Shown piece by piece: positions 14,509 to 24,170 of a stretch of DNA of 64,000 nucleotides; position 1 is the stretch's first letter; each line of letters opens with the position of its first letter. The notes beneath the pieces were generated by a model that was given only the letters and a program-made list of their open reading frames with translations, was not told where the DNA came from and made no database searches. The translations under genes were made by a program, and so were the position numbers. The DNA comes from Zelopaecilomyces penicillatus (taxonomy: Eukaryota > Ascomycota > Sordariomycetes > Hypocreales > Pseudodiploosporaceae): contig VCCP01000006.1 in NCBI GenBank assembly GCA_005765155.1, forward strand, positions 2,430,501 to 2,494,500. The letters are read 5' to 3'.

Positions 14509-14886
14509 CTATTTTAGCTCTTTTATAGCCTCTACTAAAGCATCTAATTCAGCTTCTATAATTGAGAGGGCTATAGTGGTCTGTTTTTTAGCCTTCCAGC
14601 AGATAGGCCCACTAGCTAGCTTAAAGAGGTACCCATAGGTGGATTTGCTAGTGGTTTTACAGCCTGCAAAATCACTGTCTGAATAGCCTAGCAGCTGAAG
14701 AGCTGGCTGTCTAGCCTGTATAAGGCCTGAGGCCTTATATAAGATAGTTAGTTCTTTAGAGCCTTTTAGGTACTTTAGAAGGTTCCTAGCTGCGTTATAG
14801 TGGTTGATATAGCCCTGTTGTATATATTGAGAAAGCCACTGTATTGGAAAGGCTATATCAGGCCTGGAAAGCAGTATAAGATACAT
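14509..14886 (-). pseudogene. Copia RNase H domain (open 125-codon fragment)
   Basis: The open frame shows features of the Ty1/Copia RT C-terminus and RNase H. It begins with YLILLSRPDIAFPIQWLSQY (equivalent of RPDI in Copia), continues through NAARNLLKYLKGS and GYSDSDFAGC (the first catalytic Asp region), then KSTYGYLFKLASGPICWKAK and SIIEAELDAL (the catalytic Glu region). It is the downstream end of the Copia polyprotein. In-frame stops separate it from the RT part. The start is only where the open stretch begins, not a real initiation site. Confidence 0.88.
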
Positions 14887-15081
14887 TAAAGTCCCTATAA
14901 TCTGCTGATAGGTCTGTTGTTCAGCAGGGGTAAGACCCCTTTTTAGGGGTTCTTTTAGTACTCTGGGCTGTAGGGGGATAGCTATAGGGGTTACATCTTA
15001 TAGCTGAAAGCGCTAAAGAGCCTTATCAATATACTAAGACTGGTATAACCATAGCTCCTTTTTAGCCTGGTTACGGCTGAT

Positions 15082-15987
15082 TTAGACCCCTAAGAAAAAG
15101 GCTATAGAGCCTCTATCTTCTATAGCAAAAACCTTATTTAACAGGCGTTTTAGCCTGTTAATATAGGGTAGGTCGGGTCCTATAATAAGGCAGTCATTAA
15201 TATAAATAATAATAAAGGTATTAGTCTGGGCATTGATAAAGACAGCTGGGTCAGAGACTAAGGGTTGGAACCCTAGGGTAGCTAGCAGCTTAATTAGCTG
15301 CTGTTGCCATTCATGGGGGCCTTGCTTTAACCTGTATAGGGCCTTTTTTAGCAGGATAACCTGTTTTATAGTAGGGTTATAGCCTAGCTTAGCTAATAAG
15401 GCTGTTAAAGGCTGGTTTTCAAAGGTCTGGGTCTCTATAAAAGAAGAGAGACCTTCTAGAAATTCCATAAAAATATCCTCAGATAACTGGCTGTTTAAAA
15501 AGGCCTCTATAAAATCGATTTGTTCGATTTCCCAGTTATAAGAGGCTGCTAAAGCTAGTAAAATCCATTAAATAGGGGGAATATTAGTAGCTGCAAATAT
15601 TTTAAAGTAGTCTTTTTCTTCAATTTATATAAAACCCTTTATAACAAGCCTAGCCTTATATTTTAAGGGCTGATTTTGTAAATCCTTTTTAAGCTTAAGA
15701 ACAAGCCTATTTTTCAGGATTTTTCGGTCTTTTGGAACCTCTGAAAAAGGGATAAAATACATGACTTTAGCTTGTAAAATCTGATGGAATTCGCTATAAA
15801 TAGCACCAATCCATTGTTTTTTAGCAGGGTCTTCTAAAGCTTGTTTCCAGCCAGCAGGTTCTAAAGAAGCCTTAGCAGTGAATTTTGCCTTTAGCTTATA
15901 GCAGATATCTATAGGGTAGGCAAGATCTAGCTGTATAGGTTCAGAGTCTTCTAACAGCTGTTCAGGCTGTTCAATAGGCTGTGGCAA
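15082..15987 (-). pseudogene. Copia reverse transcriptase (RVT_2) in two broken open stretches
   Basis: The 15625-15987 stretch carries the RT N-terminal part: WKQALEDPAKKQWIGAIYSE, then the basic strand around NRLVLKLKKD and YKARLVIKGF. The 15082-15468 stretch continues with QVILLKKALYRLKQGPHEW, then the palm around TNTFIIIYINDCLIIG. There the canonical Copia YVDDLL-type catalytic motif reads YINDCL, so the first catalytic Asp is Asn, consistent with a G-to-A change. A stop-rich gap (about 15470-15624) separates the pieces. The enzyme is very unlikely to be active from this copy. Confidence 0.88.
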
Positions 15988-16559
15988 TTATATTATAGGC
16001 TGTGATACAGGCTGTGGCAGCTGTTGTAGCGGTTATGGCAGCTGTTATGGCGTTTATAGTATAGGCTCTAGCAGTTGGATAGGTCTTCTGGCTTAATTAA
16101 GGGCTTGTAAATCGGTCAGATCCTTTAGGGTAGGTTAATCTGTTGATTTTGGCGGGGTATAAAGCTCTTCTAATTCTCCCTCTAAGCTAGAAGAGCTCTA
16201 AAGACTATGAAAATTGCCCTTAAGGCTCTGACTTATAGGGCCTATTCCTTCTATAATATAAAGAAAAGAGGTCTTAGTTACCTATTGGTGGGAAGGTATA
16301 TAGATCAAATAGATGTTTTTGCCTAGTATAGCCAGTAGCCTAGCTGGCTCTGTTCTAGGGCTTAGTTTAGCACCTTATTAGCGCTTCTTAGTAGAGATAA
16401 CAACCTTATAGTAGGCTCCAATAGCTCTATAGGCTGCCAGATTTGGCTTGTTAGCTGCTAGAGCTGGTTTTAGCTCTTGTAAGAAGAGTTATAATAGGCT
16501 GAGGTCCCTGTTTATAACCGCTGTACAGTTAATAAGGTTAACTATAGCAGATAAAAAAA

Positions 16560-17110
16560 GCGATCCAAAGAAAAAGTGGCAGTTAGGCCCAGATTATAGT
16601 GGCCTATAATCGATCTAGAATAACCCTTATAGAGCGTTCTAGCAGACTATTTTACTTATGAATATAGGGGCTAGATATACTAAAACCAATACCTTTACCT
16701 GCTAGCCAGTCTTTTAATAGTACTAAGACCTCTTTTCTATTATTAAAATACAGCTATAAAGGATATTTTTTATAGTGGGCTTTTAGCCCTTTAAATAACC
16801 CCTTTATAGCAGAGAAGATAGTATAATCTTCCTTATTAGGTAGTAAGAGAACCTTTTGATAATAGGATTTTCTTTCTATTAGAATAAGCCCTACAGGGAG
16901 CTTATTATAGGGGGTCAGTTTTATCTGAAAGGTATCTCCCTCTATAACCTCTAGTACTTCTAGTGGGTCTGGAATTGGGTTTTTAGAGGGTCTGTGTACT
17001 GATTTAGCCTGTATATATGCTAAATAGAAGAAATCTGCTTCTTTTACAACAGTAAAATCAGGTAAGCCCGCTGAAATTTTAGCGGTCTTTTTCAGCAGCT
17101 GTAGGCCAAT
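16560..17110 (-). pseudogene. Copia integrase core relic
   Basis: Read on the - strand through stops, the region near 16602-16690 gives SISSPYIHK followed by NSLLERSIRVILD, the counterpart of the SAPYTPQQNGxxER block holding the catalytic Glu of Copia integrases. Upstream stretches (16700-17100) read as the integrase core. The frame is interrupted by TAG/TAA. Confidence 0.72.
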
Positions 17111-17143
17111 ATAGCTGAGATGGATGTGCTAAATCCCTGCTAG

Positions 17144-17404
17144 CTATAGCAGCTTTTGATAGCTAGTTTTAACTGAAAGACCTATATCTCCCTCTGTAAC
17201 AGTGTTTTCAAAGGGTTCTAGAAGGGATATAGCATCTTCTAGTAGGTCTTGTGGCAGGCCTGAGTCTGGATCAGGGCTTTCTGGTATATATAGGCCTGAA
17301 ATTTCAGGGCTTTTTGTTGGTTCTAGCAGCTGTTTAGCTGGTTTAGAGGGCTCAGTGAGGTCCTTGTACATACCAGAGGGGGGTTTGGAGGTGATTTCAA
17401 TCAC
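17144..17404 (-). pseudogene. Copia polyprotein linker fragment, open 86 codons
   Basis: This proline/glutamate/serine-rich open stretch lies between the protease/pre-integrase relic and the integrase core on the coding strand of the Copia element. It has no recognisable domain and looks like a spacer of the polyprotein. Confidence 0.5.
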
Positions 17405-17870
17405 TATTAGATAGCTATAATAATGGTTGGAAGGCCCTGTAAATTTAGGTGTGGGCTTCCCTTTTTGCTGAAGGAAGAAGCTGTGTTTAGTAAAGTTTAG
17501 CAGTCTATAACAGGTTCGGTCTATTATAAATAGCTTCTCTCATAGAAGTATATTACTAGAAATATAATGCTTTACCCCACTCATTATATTTATATCTATA
17601 TCAGGGATATATAGTATATTTTTCAGCTCTAGAATACTATAAGTCCTAGGTTCAAGCCCTATAAGCACTATAAATACAGCTGTTCTAGATCCTTTTGGAT
17701 AGATTGAACCGCCACCAGTTACTATAGGCCTTGGTTTCTTATTATAGGCATTATAACTAATAAAGAGAGTTCTATTATTAATGATATGGTATATTGAGCT
17801 AGTATTATATAGCAGGGCATTCTTTAGGTTAGCATTATAGTGGGTGCTATAAGCTATTTCTTTAGGCTCT
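17405..17870 (-). pseudogene. Copia protease/pre-integrase relic
   Basis: The - strand reads LLYNTSSIYHIINNRTLF, the decayed form of the Copia protease Asp-Thr/Ser-Gly active-site block (D-to-N, G-to-S). It is followed by a beta-rich stretch ending NILYIPDIDIN. The same stretch is recognisable, more decayed, in the relic at 47192-47421. Confidence 0.68.
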
Positions 17871-17989
17871 ATAGCTTCTAAACCTTCTGTATCAGATTCA
17901 GAATCAGAGCTTTAGGTACTAGCTATAGTATTCTAATCACCTATAGATAGGTTATAAGTACCTATTATAAAGAAAGCTTTATTAAGTTC

Positions 17990-18980
17990 CTTGCTATTAG
18001 TAGCAGGCTTCTTTATCTTTTTATCCTTCTAAAAAGGCTTATAAGGCTGTTTTTCAATGGATTTAGACGGTTTTTCCTTTTTCTTAAAGTCCTTATAGGT
18101 TTTTTTAGAAGGTTCCTTAGCTTCTCTAGCTCTATAGGAGCTAGCTTTTACAACTAAAGAGCTTTTATCCTATAGCTCTTCTAGTAAGTCCACTATAAGG
18201 AACTGTAAATTTAGGGCATTAAGAGAGGTGCTAAGCGCTATATAAATCCTGATATTATTCCTTTGATATTCAGCCTATTATAGAAAAGCTTCTTTTATAG
18301 TCTTCAGATACTGATTTATCTGATCTATGGGCTATATAGTAACTAAAGCTAACTATAGCCTAGCGAGTTGGGTATTGAATTCGCTGTTGAATACCTCTAT
18401 AGAGCCTTTATAGCTGCTAAAGCTAAGCTTATAAAAGGCGCTATAAAGGGTTCTATACTATAAGGTAGCACTATAGTAGTATTGCTTGTTTAGTATTTGA
18501 TAAGCTTCTAGAGGTATTATAGCCTAACTTATAGAGGCTTATAGGTGTTATAAGCAGCTATTGCAAAGTAACAGAAGCAAAATAGCCTGATAATAATCGC
18601 TAAGTTAACTGCTTATAATAGGTTCTGATAGAAAATTAGGTAATCCTAATGCTTATAGCTGGATAGATAGGGCCTGAAGCTATTGATTATAATTATCAGG
18701 GCCTTTTAGCCTAAAAGCTTCTAGAAAGGCCTATATTTTCTTAGATAGCTCCTTTAGAGCTAGATCACCTAGTAGGTTAGCAGACTGTATAGGCTATGGT
18801 AGTGATTAAGATGGCTGAAGTTAAGGTTATAAAGGTTCTTTAGCAGTCTTAGCAGCTGTAGCCGCTGTAAATTGGCCCTGTAGCTATTGTAATTGCTATG
18901 TGAGCTCCTGTATCTGAGATCGAAGAGCCTGTAATTCTAATGAATTCTCTTCTATTAAAAAGTCCTAACCTAACATTTTC
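17990..18980 (-). pseudogene. Copia gag relic
   Basis: The likely gag ATG is on the - strand at about 18975. The frame reads MLG, a TAG, then DFLIEENSLELQALRSQIQEL, a coiled-coil-like start. The stop at codon 4 could be a decayed CAG. The region downstream to about 18 kb is broken by further TAG/TAA codons. No intact nucleocapsid zinc knuckle was identified. Confidence 0.6.
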
Positions 18981-19149
18981 AGGATCAGACTGTTATAACT
19001 AGTAGTTATAACAGTATAGAGGAAAAATAAGCTTCTAAAAATAAGCTTATAGCTATATAACAATGTTATAAACAGCTGAAAGTGCCGGTTATAGCAGTGC
19101 TATAAGTGGCTGGGTCTTAGTAAGAGCCCTGAAAATAGCCAATTAGCTA

Positions 19150-19160
19150 GGGGGGGGGGG
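19150..19160 (+). repeat. G11 homopolymer in Copia leader
   Basis: A run of 11 G (C11 on the coding strand) lies about 170 bp upstream of the gag ATG, followed by TGACAGG. A matching G11 followed by TGA exists at 23414-23424, while RIPed relatives near 20985, 22170 and 48640 have lost it. Confidence 0.85.
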
Positions 19161-19560
19161 TGACAGGTATAAGGGTTGCTTATTATGTGCTAGCTATAGT
19201 CGGGTTATAGCATAGCCAGTATAGCGTCTTTGCTTAATCAGCCAACTTCTATAATCTTATATAGGCTTTTTGCAAAGTTAACTAGTAATTCAAGTGATTA
19301 ACTATATTTAGTATAATTAATAAAGCTATAATCTATAATTCTATAAGTCCAAATTAATAATCTATAAATCCGAAAGTGGGTCATGCTATAAGCTATAGAT
19401 CCGATATTTAACTCTTATGTATACAGTGTTTTTTATGATTTCTGATTGGTAGGAAATATAGGTCTGACTGGTTAGAGGAGGGGCGAAAAATCTAATGTAT
19501 AAAGAGATTAAATACAGCAGGAAAAAGAGTCTTCTTTTTACAGTCTAGAATAACTATTCT

Positions 19561-19575
19561 TCCAAGCTCATAACC
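19561..19575 (-). other. Primer binding site: anticodon arm of initiator tRNA-Met
   Basis: Directly after the 5' LTR the - strand reads GGTTATGAGCTTGGA. Its first ten bases are complementary to GCTCATAACC, the anticodon stem-loop of fungal initiator tRNA-Met (CAU anticodon). Drosophila copia is known to prime from an internal initiator tRNA fragment rather than from a 3' CCA end, and this site fits that mode. Confidence 0.72.
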
Positions 19576-19996
19576 TATTACAATTTGCAGTATAAAGTTA
19601 TAATTAAAGCTAATAGCAATAGTAGTAAAAGAAAAACAGCGAATAGTTATCCAGAGTGAAGTCTATAGAAAAGAAGAAAGAAGTGATTGAATTACTAATA
19701 TAGAAAAGAAGAAGGATATAATTAGGAATCCTTTTATCTTTTATATCTATCTAATTATAAGATAATTTAGAATTATTTTAAGATATTCTAAATAACTATT
19801 TGAAATTTTTAGATATTCCAAATACTAAAATAGAAAGTAAGCACTAGTCTATCCCTTTATAGGTTAAGCTATAAGGGCTTTATAAGCTTAGCTTACTAAG
19901 CTATACAGGTCTAGCTACTAGGCTATAGCAGGTTAAGCTGCTAGACTATAGCAGGTTAGGCTGCTATATATAGAAAAAACCCATTTTATTTTAACA
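19576..19996 (-). repeat. 5' LTR of Copia element (421 bp)
   Basis: Same length as 13765-14185, with a handful of differences by eye. It is bounded on the right by the GAACT duplication at 19997-20001 and on the left by the primer binding site. Confidence 0.93.
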
Positions 19997-20322
19997 GAAC
20001 TGTATAAGTAGATAGGCCATACCCGGGCCATTTGAATGGGCAGATATCATCGAATTCAAGTTTTTTTTTCCCTCTTCTACCTAAGAATTTTCTAGTATAT
20101 TCAAAAGACTAGCTATTAAAAAGCTATCTTCTTTATCTGATCAGTTATAGGATAATCAATTGATCCCTCAAGTTTAATTCATTATATCGCTGCTTTATAG
20201 CTTTTCTTGCCTATTTAATCCTTACGGACTATACTGGCTATACAACTACCCTAAAATCATCCTACAGTTCTATAGGTAGTGTTGATGTTGTTATATATAT
20301 TGTTTTCCCCTTATCAAACTAG

Positions 20323-20528
20323 CTATTAAAAAGCTATCTTCTTTATTTAATCAGTTATAGGATAATCAATTAATCCCTTAAATTCAATTCATTATATCAT
20401 TGCTTTATAGCTTTTCTTGCTTATTCAATCCTTATGGACTATACTGGCTATACAACTACCCTAAAATCACCCTGCAGTTCTATGGGTGGTGTTAATGTTG
20501 TTGTGTGTGTTGTTTTCCCCTTATCAAA
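20323..20528 (+). repeat. Right part of 3' LTR of outer Gypsy element
   Basis: It resumes at CTATTAAAAAGC after the duplicated CTAG and ends TTATCAAA. Together with 13495-13684 it rebuilds a 396-bp LTR. Its last bases overlap the start of the next Copia-type LTR. Confidence 0.85.
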
Positions 20529-20951
20529 ATAAGTGGGTTTTATATAACAGCCTGACCTGTTATTAGATTAGTAGCTAGACCTATTATAGCTTAGCAGCCA
20601 GACCTGCTATAAGACCTAAAAAGCCTGTGCAGCCTGACCTGCTATATCAGGCTAGACTAGTAAAATAAGGGCTTATCCCTTATACCCCTCCCTTTCTTAT
20701 TATTTAGAATGCTTAGAAATCCAAAAGAAATATTATTTGGAATTCTTAAATAATTCCAAATAATCCTAGTATTATTTAGATATATAAGATAACTAGATTC
20801 CTAGTTAAATCCTGGTTTCTTTTTTATATCGATAATATAATTACTTCTTTCTTCTTTTCTTTAGAATTTACTCTAGATAACTATTCGCTGCCTTTCTTCC
20901 ACTGCTATAGCTATTAGCTTTAATTATAACCTTATACTATAAATTATAATA
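20522..20951 (+). repeat. Copia-type LTR, + orientation
   Basis: It starts TATCAAAATAAGTGGG and ends AAATTATAATA. It matches the solo LTR at 46752-47191 in the same orientation and the one at 23563-24015 in reverse. The hairpin modules (AACAG...CTGTT and so on) are visible between 20545 and 20660. No target duplication was found, so one or both junctions may be secondary. Confidence 0.78.
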
Positions 20952-21841
20952 GCTCTAAAACTAATTAATTAATTAAGAAGATATTAGGTATAAGGGTTAT
21001 CTATTATATACTAGCTATAATTAGATTATAATATAGCTAATATAATATCTTTATTTAATTAATTAATTAATATAATCTTATATAAGACTTTTATAAAATT
21101 GATTAATAATTTAAATAATTAATTATATTTAATATAATTAATAAAGCTATAACCTATAATTCTATAAATCTAAATTAATAATCTATAAATCTAAAAGTAA
21201 ATTATATTATAAACTATAGATTTAATATTTAACTCTTATATATATAATATTTTTTATAACTTTTAATTAATAAAAAATATATATTTAATTAATTAAAAAA
21301 AGAATAAAAAATCTAATATATAAAGAGATTAAATATAATAGAAAAAAGAATCTTTTTTTTTATAATCTAAAATAATTATTTTTTTAAGCTTATAATCTTT
21401 TATAATTTATAATATAAGATTATAATTAAAGCTAATAATTATAATAATAAAAGAAAGATAATAAATAATTATTTAAAGTAAATTTTAAAGAAAAAAAGAA
21501 AATAGAATTTAATTAAAAATCTAATTATCTTATATATTTAAATAATACTAGAATTATTTAGAATTATTTAAGAATTTTAAATAATATTTCTTTAGATTTC
21601 TAAGTATTTTAAATAATAAAAAAGAGAGAGGTATAAGGGGTAAGCCCTTATTTTACTAGTCTAGCCTGATATAGCAGATCAGGCTGTACAGGCTTTTTAG
21701 GTCTTATAGCAGATCAGGCTATTATCTTATAGCAGGTCTAGCTATTAGAGCTATAGCAGGTTTAGCTGCTAAGCTATAGTAGGTCTAGCTATAAATCTTA
21801 TAACAGGTCAGGCTGTTATATAAAACCCACTTATTTAAACA
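20952..21841 (-). mobile_element. 5' fragment of a RIPed Copia element (leader plus LTR)
   Basis: 20952-21397 aligns with the leader of the intact Copia (19122-19575) and 21398-21841 is its LTR in the same - orientation. CA/TG are nearly gone and the G run has decayed. Gag and everything downstream are missing. The LTR forms an inverted pair with the one at 20522-20951. Confidence 0.72.
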
Positions 21842-23047
21842 GTTATAATAGCTCTTTAATAATCTTAATAACTATAATTATTATAAATTAGGCTTATAAC
21901 TATTATAATTATTATATAAGCTTTTATATTTAAGATTAAAAAGCCTATAATTCTAATAAATTATCTTTTATTAAAAGATTTTAATCCAATATTTTTAGGG
22001 TTAGATTACTATAATTAATAATTATAATAGTATAAAGAAAAAATAAGCTTCTAAAAATAAGCTTATAGTTATATAATAGTATTATAAATAACAAAAAATA
22101 CTAATTATAATAATATTACAAATAATTAAATCTTAATAAAAGCCTTAAAAATAATTAATTAATTAAAAAAGAGAAATAAATATAAGGGCTGTTTATTATA
22201 TATTAGCTATAATCAGGCTATAATATAGCTAGTATAATATCTTTACTTAATTAATTAACTTTTATAATCTTATATAGATTTTTTATAAAGCTAATTAATA
22301 ATTTAAATAATTAATTATATTTAATATAATTAATAAAACTATAATCTATAAATCTATAAATCTATATTAATAATCTATAAATCTAAAAATAGATTATATT
22401 ATAAATCTAAGATTTAATTCTTATATATATAGTTTTTTATAATTTTTAATTAATAAGAAATATAGATTTAATATAATTAAAGTAATAGAAAAAATCCAAT
22501 ATATAAAAAGATTAAAAATAAAAAAAATAAAAATCTTTTTTTTATAGTTTAGAATAATTATTCTTCTAAACTTATAATCTATTATAATTTATAATATATA
22601 ATTATAATTAAAGCTAATAATAATAATAATAAAAGAAAGATAATAAATAATTATCTAGAATGAATTCTAAAAAAAAAAAAAATTATATTATTAATATAAA
22701 AAAGAAAACAGGATTTAATTAGAAATCTAGTTATCTTATATATCTAAAAATACTAAGATTATTTAAAATTATTTTAAGTATTTTAAATAATATTTATTTA
22801 AAATTTTTAGATATTTTAAATATAAAGAAAAAAAAGGGTATAAGAGATAAGCCCTTATTTTACTAATCTAGCCCTATATAGCAGATCAGGCTGCCTAAGC
22901 ATCTTAGGTCTTATAGCAGGTCTGGCTATAATAAGATAGCAGATCTGGCTGTTAGACTATAGCAGGTTTAGCTGCTAAGCTATAACAGGTCTGGCTGCTA
23001 GGGGATAATAGATTAGGCTGTTATATAAAAACCCACTTATTTAAATA
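21842..23047 (-). mobile_element. Second 5' fragment of a RIPed Copia element (gag start, leader, LTR)
   Basis: 21842-22579 aligns with the start of gag and the leader of the intact Copia (about 18830-19575), and 22580-23047 is the 5' LTR on the - strand. The pol part is absent. The decayed primer site precedes the LTR. Confidence 0.7.
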
Positions 23048-23562
23048 ACTAGTATTTATTATATCCTTTTATAATTTAAAATTAAGGGTATCTTTAATCA
23101 GCCCTTATTAATATATTAGTTAGATGATTATATAATTAATAAATAAAGATAACTAGTTATAGGATAGAAGGTAACACTAGCCTCTATACCAGAAGGGCCA
23201 GAGGCTAATAGCCTGGAAAATAATATATAGGCTGGTATATAATCTAAAGTATAATACTTTTATAAAGACCTTGGATTTAAATAAATTAACTGCCTTTAGA
23301 TATATTAGTTAATTGATTATATTAAGGAATAAATCACTGTCTTAGTAATATATTAAAAATTCTATTATAATATATTATAATTATATATAAGGGTATAATA
23401 AAATTAATTAAGAGGGGGGGGGGGTGATTATATAATATATAGGCTATATAATCTAAATAGTAATTTTTCTATAATATAAATAATAATACTTTAAATTAAA
23501 TATTAAATATTAAATATAATAATATATTATAAAAAATATTAATTTTTATTTTATTTAAAACT
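23048..23562. other. AT-rich unassigned stretch with G11 run
   Basis: No gene was seen. It contains G11 at 23414-23424 followed by TGA, resembling the Copia leader, and a small patch of less decayed sequence near 23155-23230 whose origin I cannot identify. Confidence 0.5.
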
Positions 23563-24015
23563 TATTATAATTTGTAGTATAAGGTTATAATTAAAGTTAA
23601 TAGTTATAGCAGTGGAAGCAAGGCAGCGAATAGTTATCCAGAGTAAATTCTAAAGAAAAGAAGAAAGAAGTAATTGTATTACCGATATAAAAAAGAAACC
23701 AGGATTTAACTAGGAATCTAGCTATCTTATATATCTAAATAATACTAGGATTATTTGGAATTATTTAAGAATTCTAAATAATATTTCTTTGGATTTCTAA
23801 GCATTTTAAATAATAAGAAAGGGAGGGATATAAGGGATAAGCCCTTATTTTACTAGTCTAGCCTAATATAGCAGGTTAGGCTGCACAGGCTTTTTAGGTC
23901 TTATAGCAGGTCTGGCTGCTAAGACTATAGCAGGTTTAGCTGCTAAGCTGTAGTAGGTCTAGCTACTAGTCTAATAACAGGTCAGGCTGTTATATAAAAC
24001 CCACTTATTTTAATA
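23563..24015 (-). repeat. Solo Copia-type LTR (453 bp) with AAACT duplication
   Basis: The LTR is bounded by perfect 5-bp direct repeats AAACT at 23558-23562 and 24016-24020. It retains many CA/TG dinucleotides, unlike its surroundings, so it inserted or was left after the main RIP wave. Five hairpin modules start at 23870, 23905, 23929, 23952 and 23976. Confidence 0.9.
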
Positions 24016-24170
24016 AAACTCTTTAATATTAATAAGATTAATTATAATTATAAATCTTTTATAATTTAAAGATTTATCATAATTAAAGATATTATATAAT
24101 TTTATAAATAAAAGATTAATTATAATTATATATATCTTATAAATAAAAGGTTTATTATAAAGTATATATA

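Larger units (their letters stand above)
13765..19996 (-). mobile_element. Full-length Ty1/Copia-type retrotransposon, 6232 bp, partly RIPed
   Basis: Two 421-bp LTRs (13765-14185 and 19576-19996) flank an interior coding on the - strand in the order gag, protease, integrase, RT, RNase H, which is the Copia order. The purine tract AGAGGGAG (- strand, 14186-14193) abuts the 3' LTR. The primer site GGTTATGAGC (- strand, just below 19576) abuts the 5' LTR. The 5-bp target duplication GAACT is perfect. Frames are broken by scattered TAG/TAA codons, so the copy looks non-autonomous, but CA/TG dinucleotides survive and domains are readable. It is clearly younger than the AT-rich relatives at 21.4-23.0 and 43-49.5 kb. 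Confidence 0.93.
13685..20318 (+). repeat. Solo Gypsy LTR inserted in the 3' LTR, itself split by Copia
   Basis: The copy starts TTTGAT at 13685 and ends ATCAAA at 20318. It is flanked by the direct repeat CTAG (13681-13684 and 20319-20322), which occurs once in the intact LTR. Without the Copia insertion and its duplicated GAACT it is 397 bp, one base from the 396 bp of its relatives. It keeps CA and TG dinucleotides, so it is younger than, or less mutated than, the element it entered. Confidence 0.87.
1032..20528 (+). mobile_element. Nested Gypsy-type LTR retrotransposon with later insertions
   Basis: The 5' LTR is 1032-1427 (396 bp). The 3' LTR is split, 13495-13684 plus 20323-20528 (190 + 206 = 396 bp). 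The matching lengths and a purine-rich tract (GGAGGG) just before 13495 support one + strand element. The interior of about 12 kb carries protease, RT, RNase H and integrase relics at about 4.8-8.6 kb. The 3' LTR was hit by another copy of the same LTR at 13685-20318, which in turn was hit by a Copia element at 13765-19996. No target duplication is recognisable at the outer ends. The interior is unusually long, so further nested material between 8.9 and 13.49 kb is possible. Confidence 0.72.

Noticed and set aside
17202..17414. 70-codon open frame on the + strand in the Copia element
   Set aside because: It is the reverse frame of the polyprotein linker at 17144-17404; the coding direction of the element is -.
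19561..19575. tRNA gene fragment
   Set aside because: Only the anticodon-arm match is present, exactly next to the LTR. It is a primer binding site, not a tRNA gene.
13870..24000. CRISPR-like regularly spaced repeats in the LTRs
   Set aside because: The 23-24 bp units are hairpin modules within LTRs of a eukaryotic retrotransposon, with short variable gaps and no cas genes.
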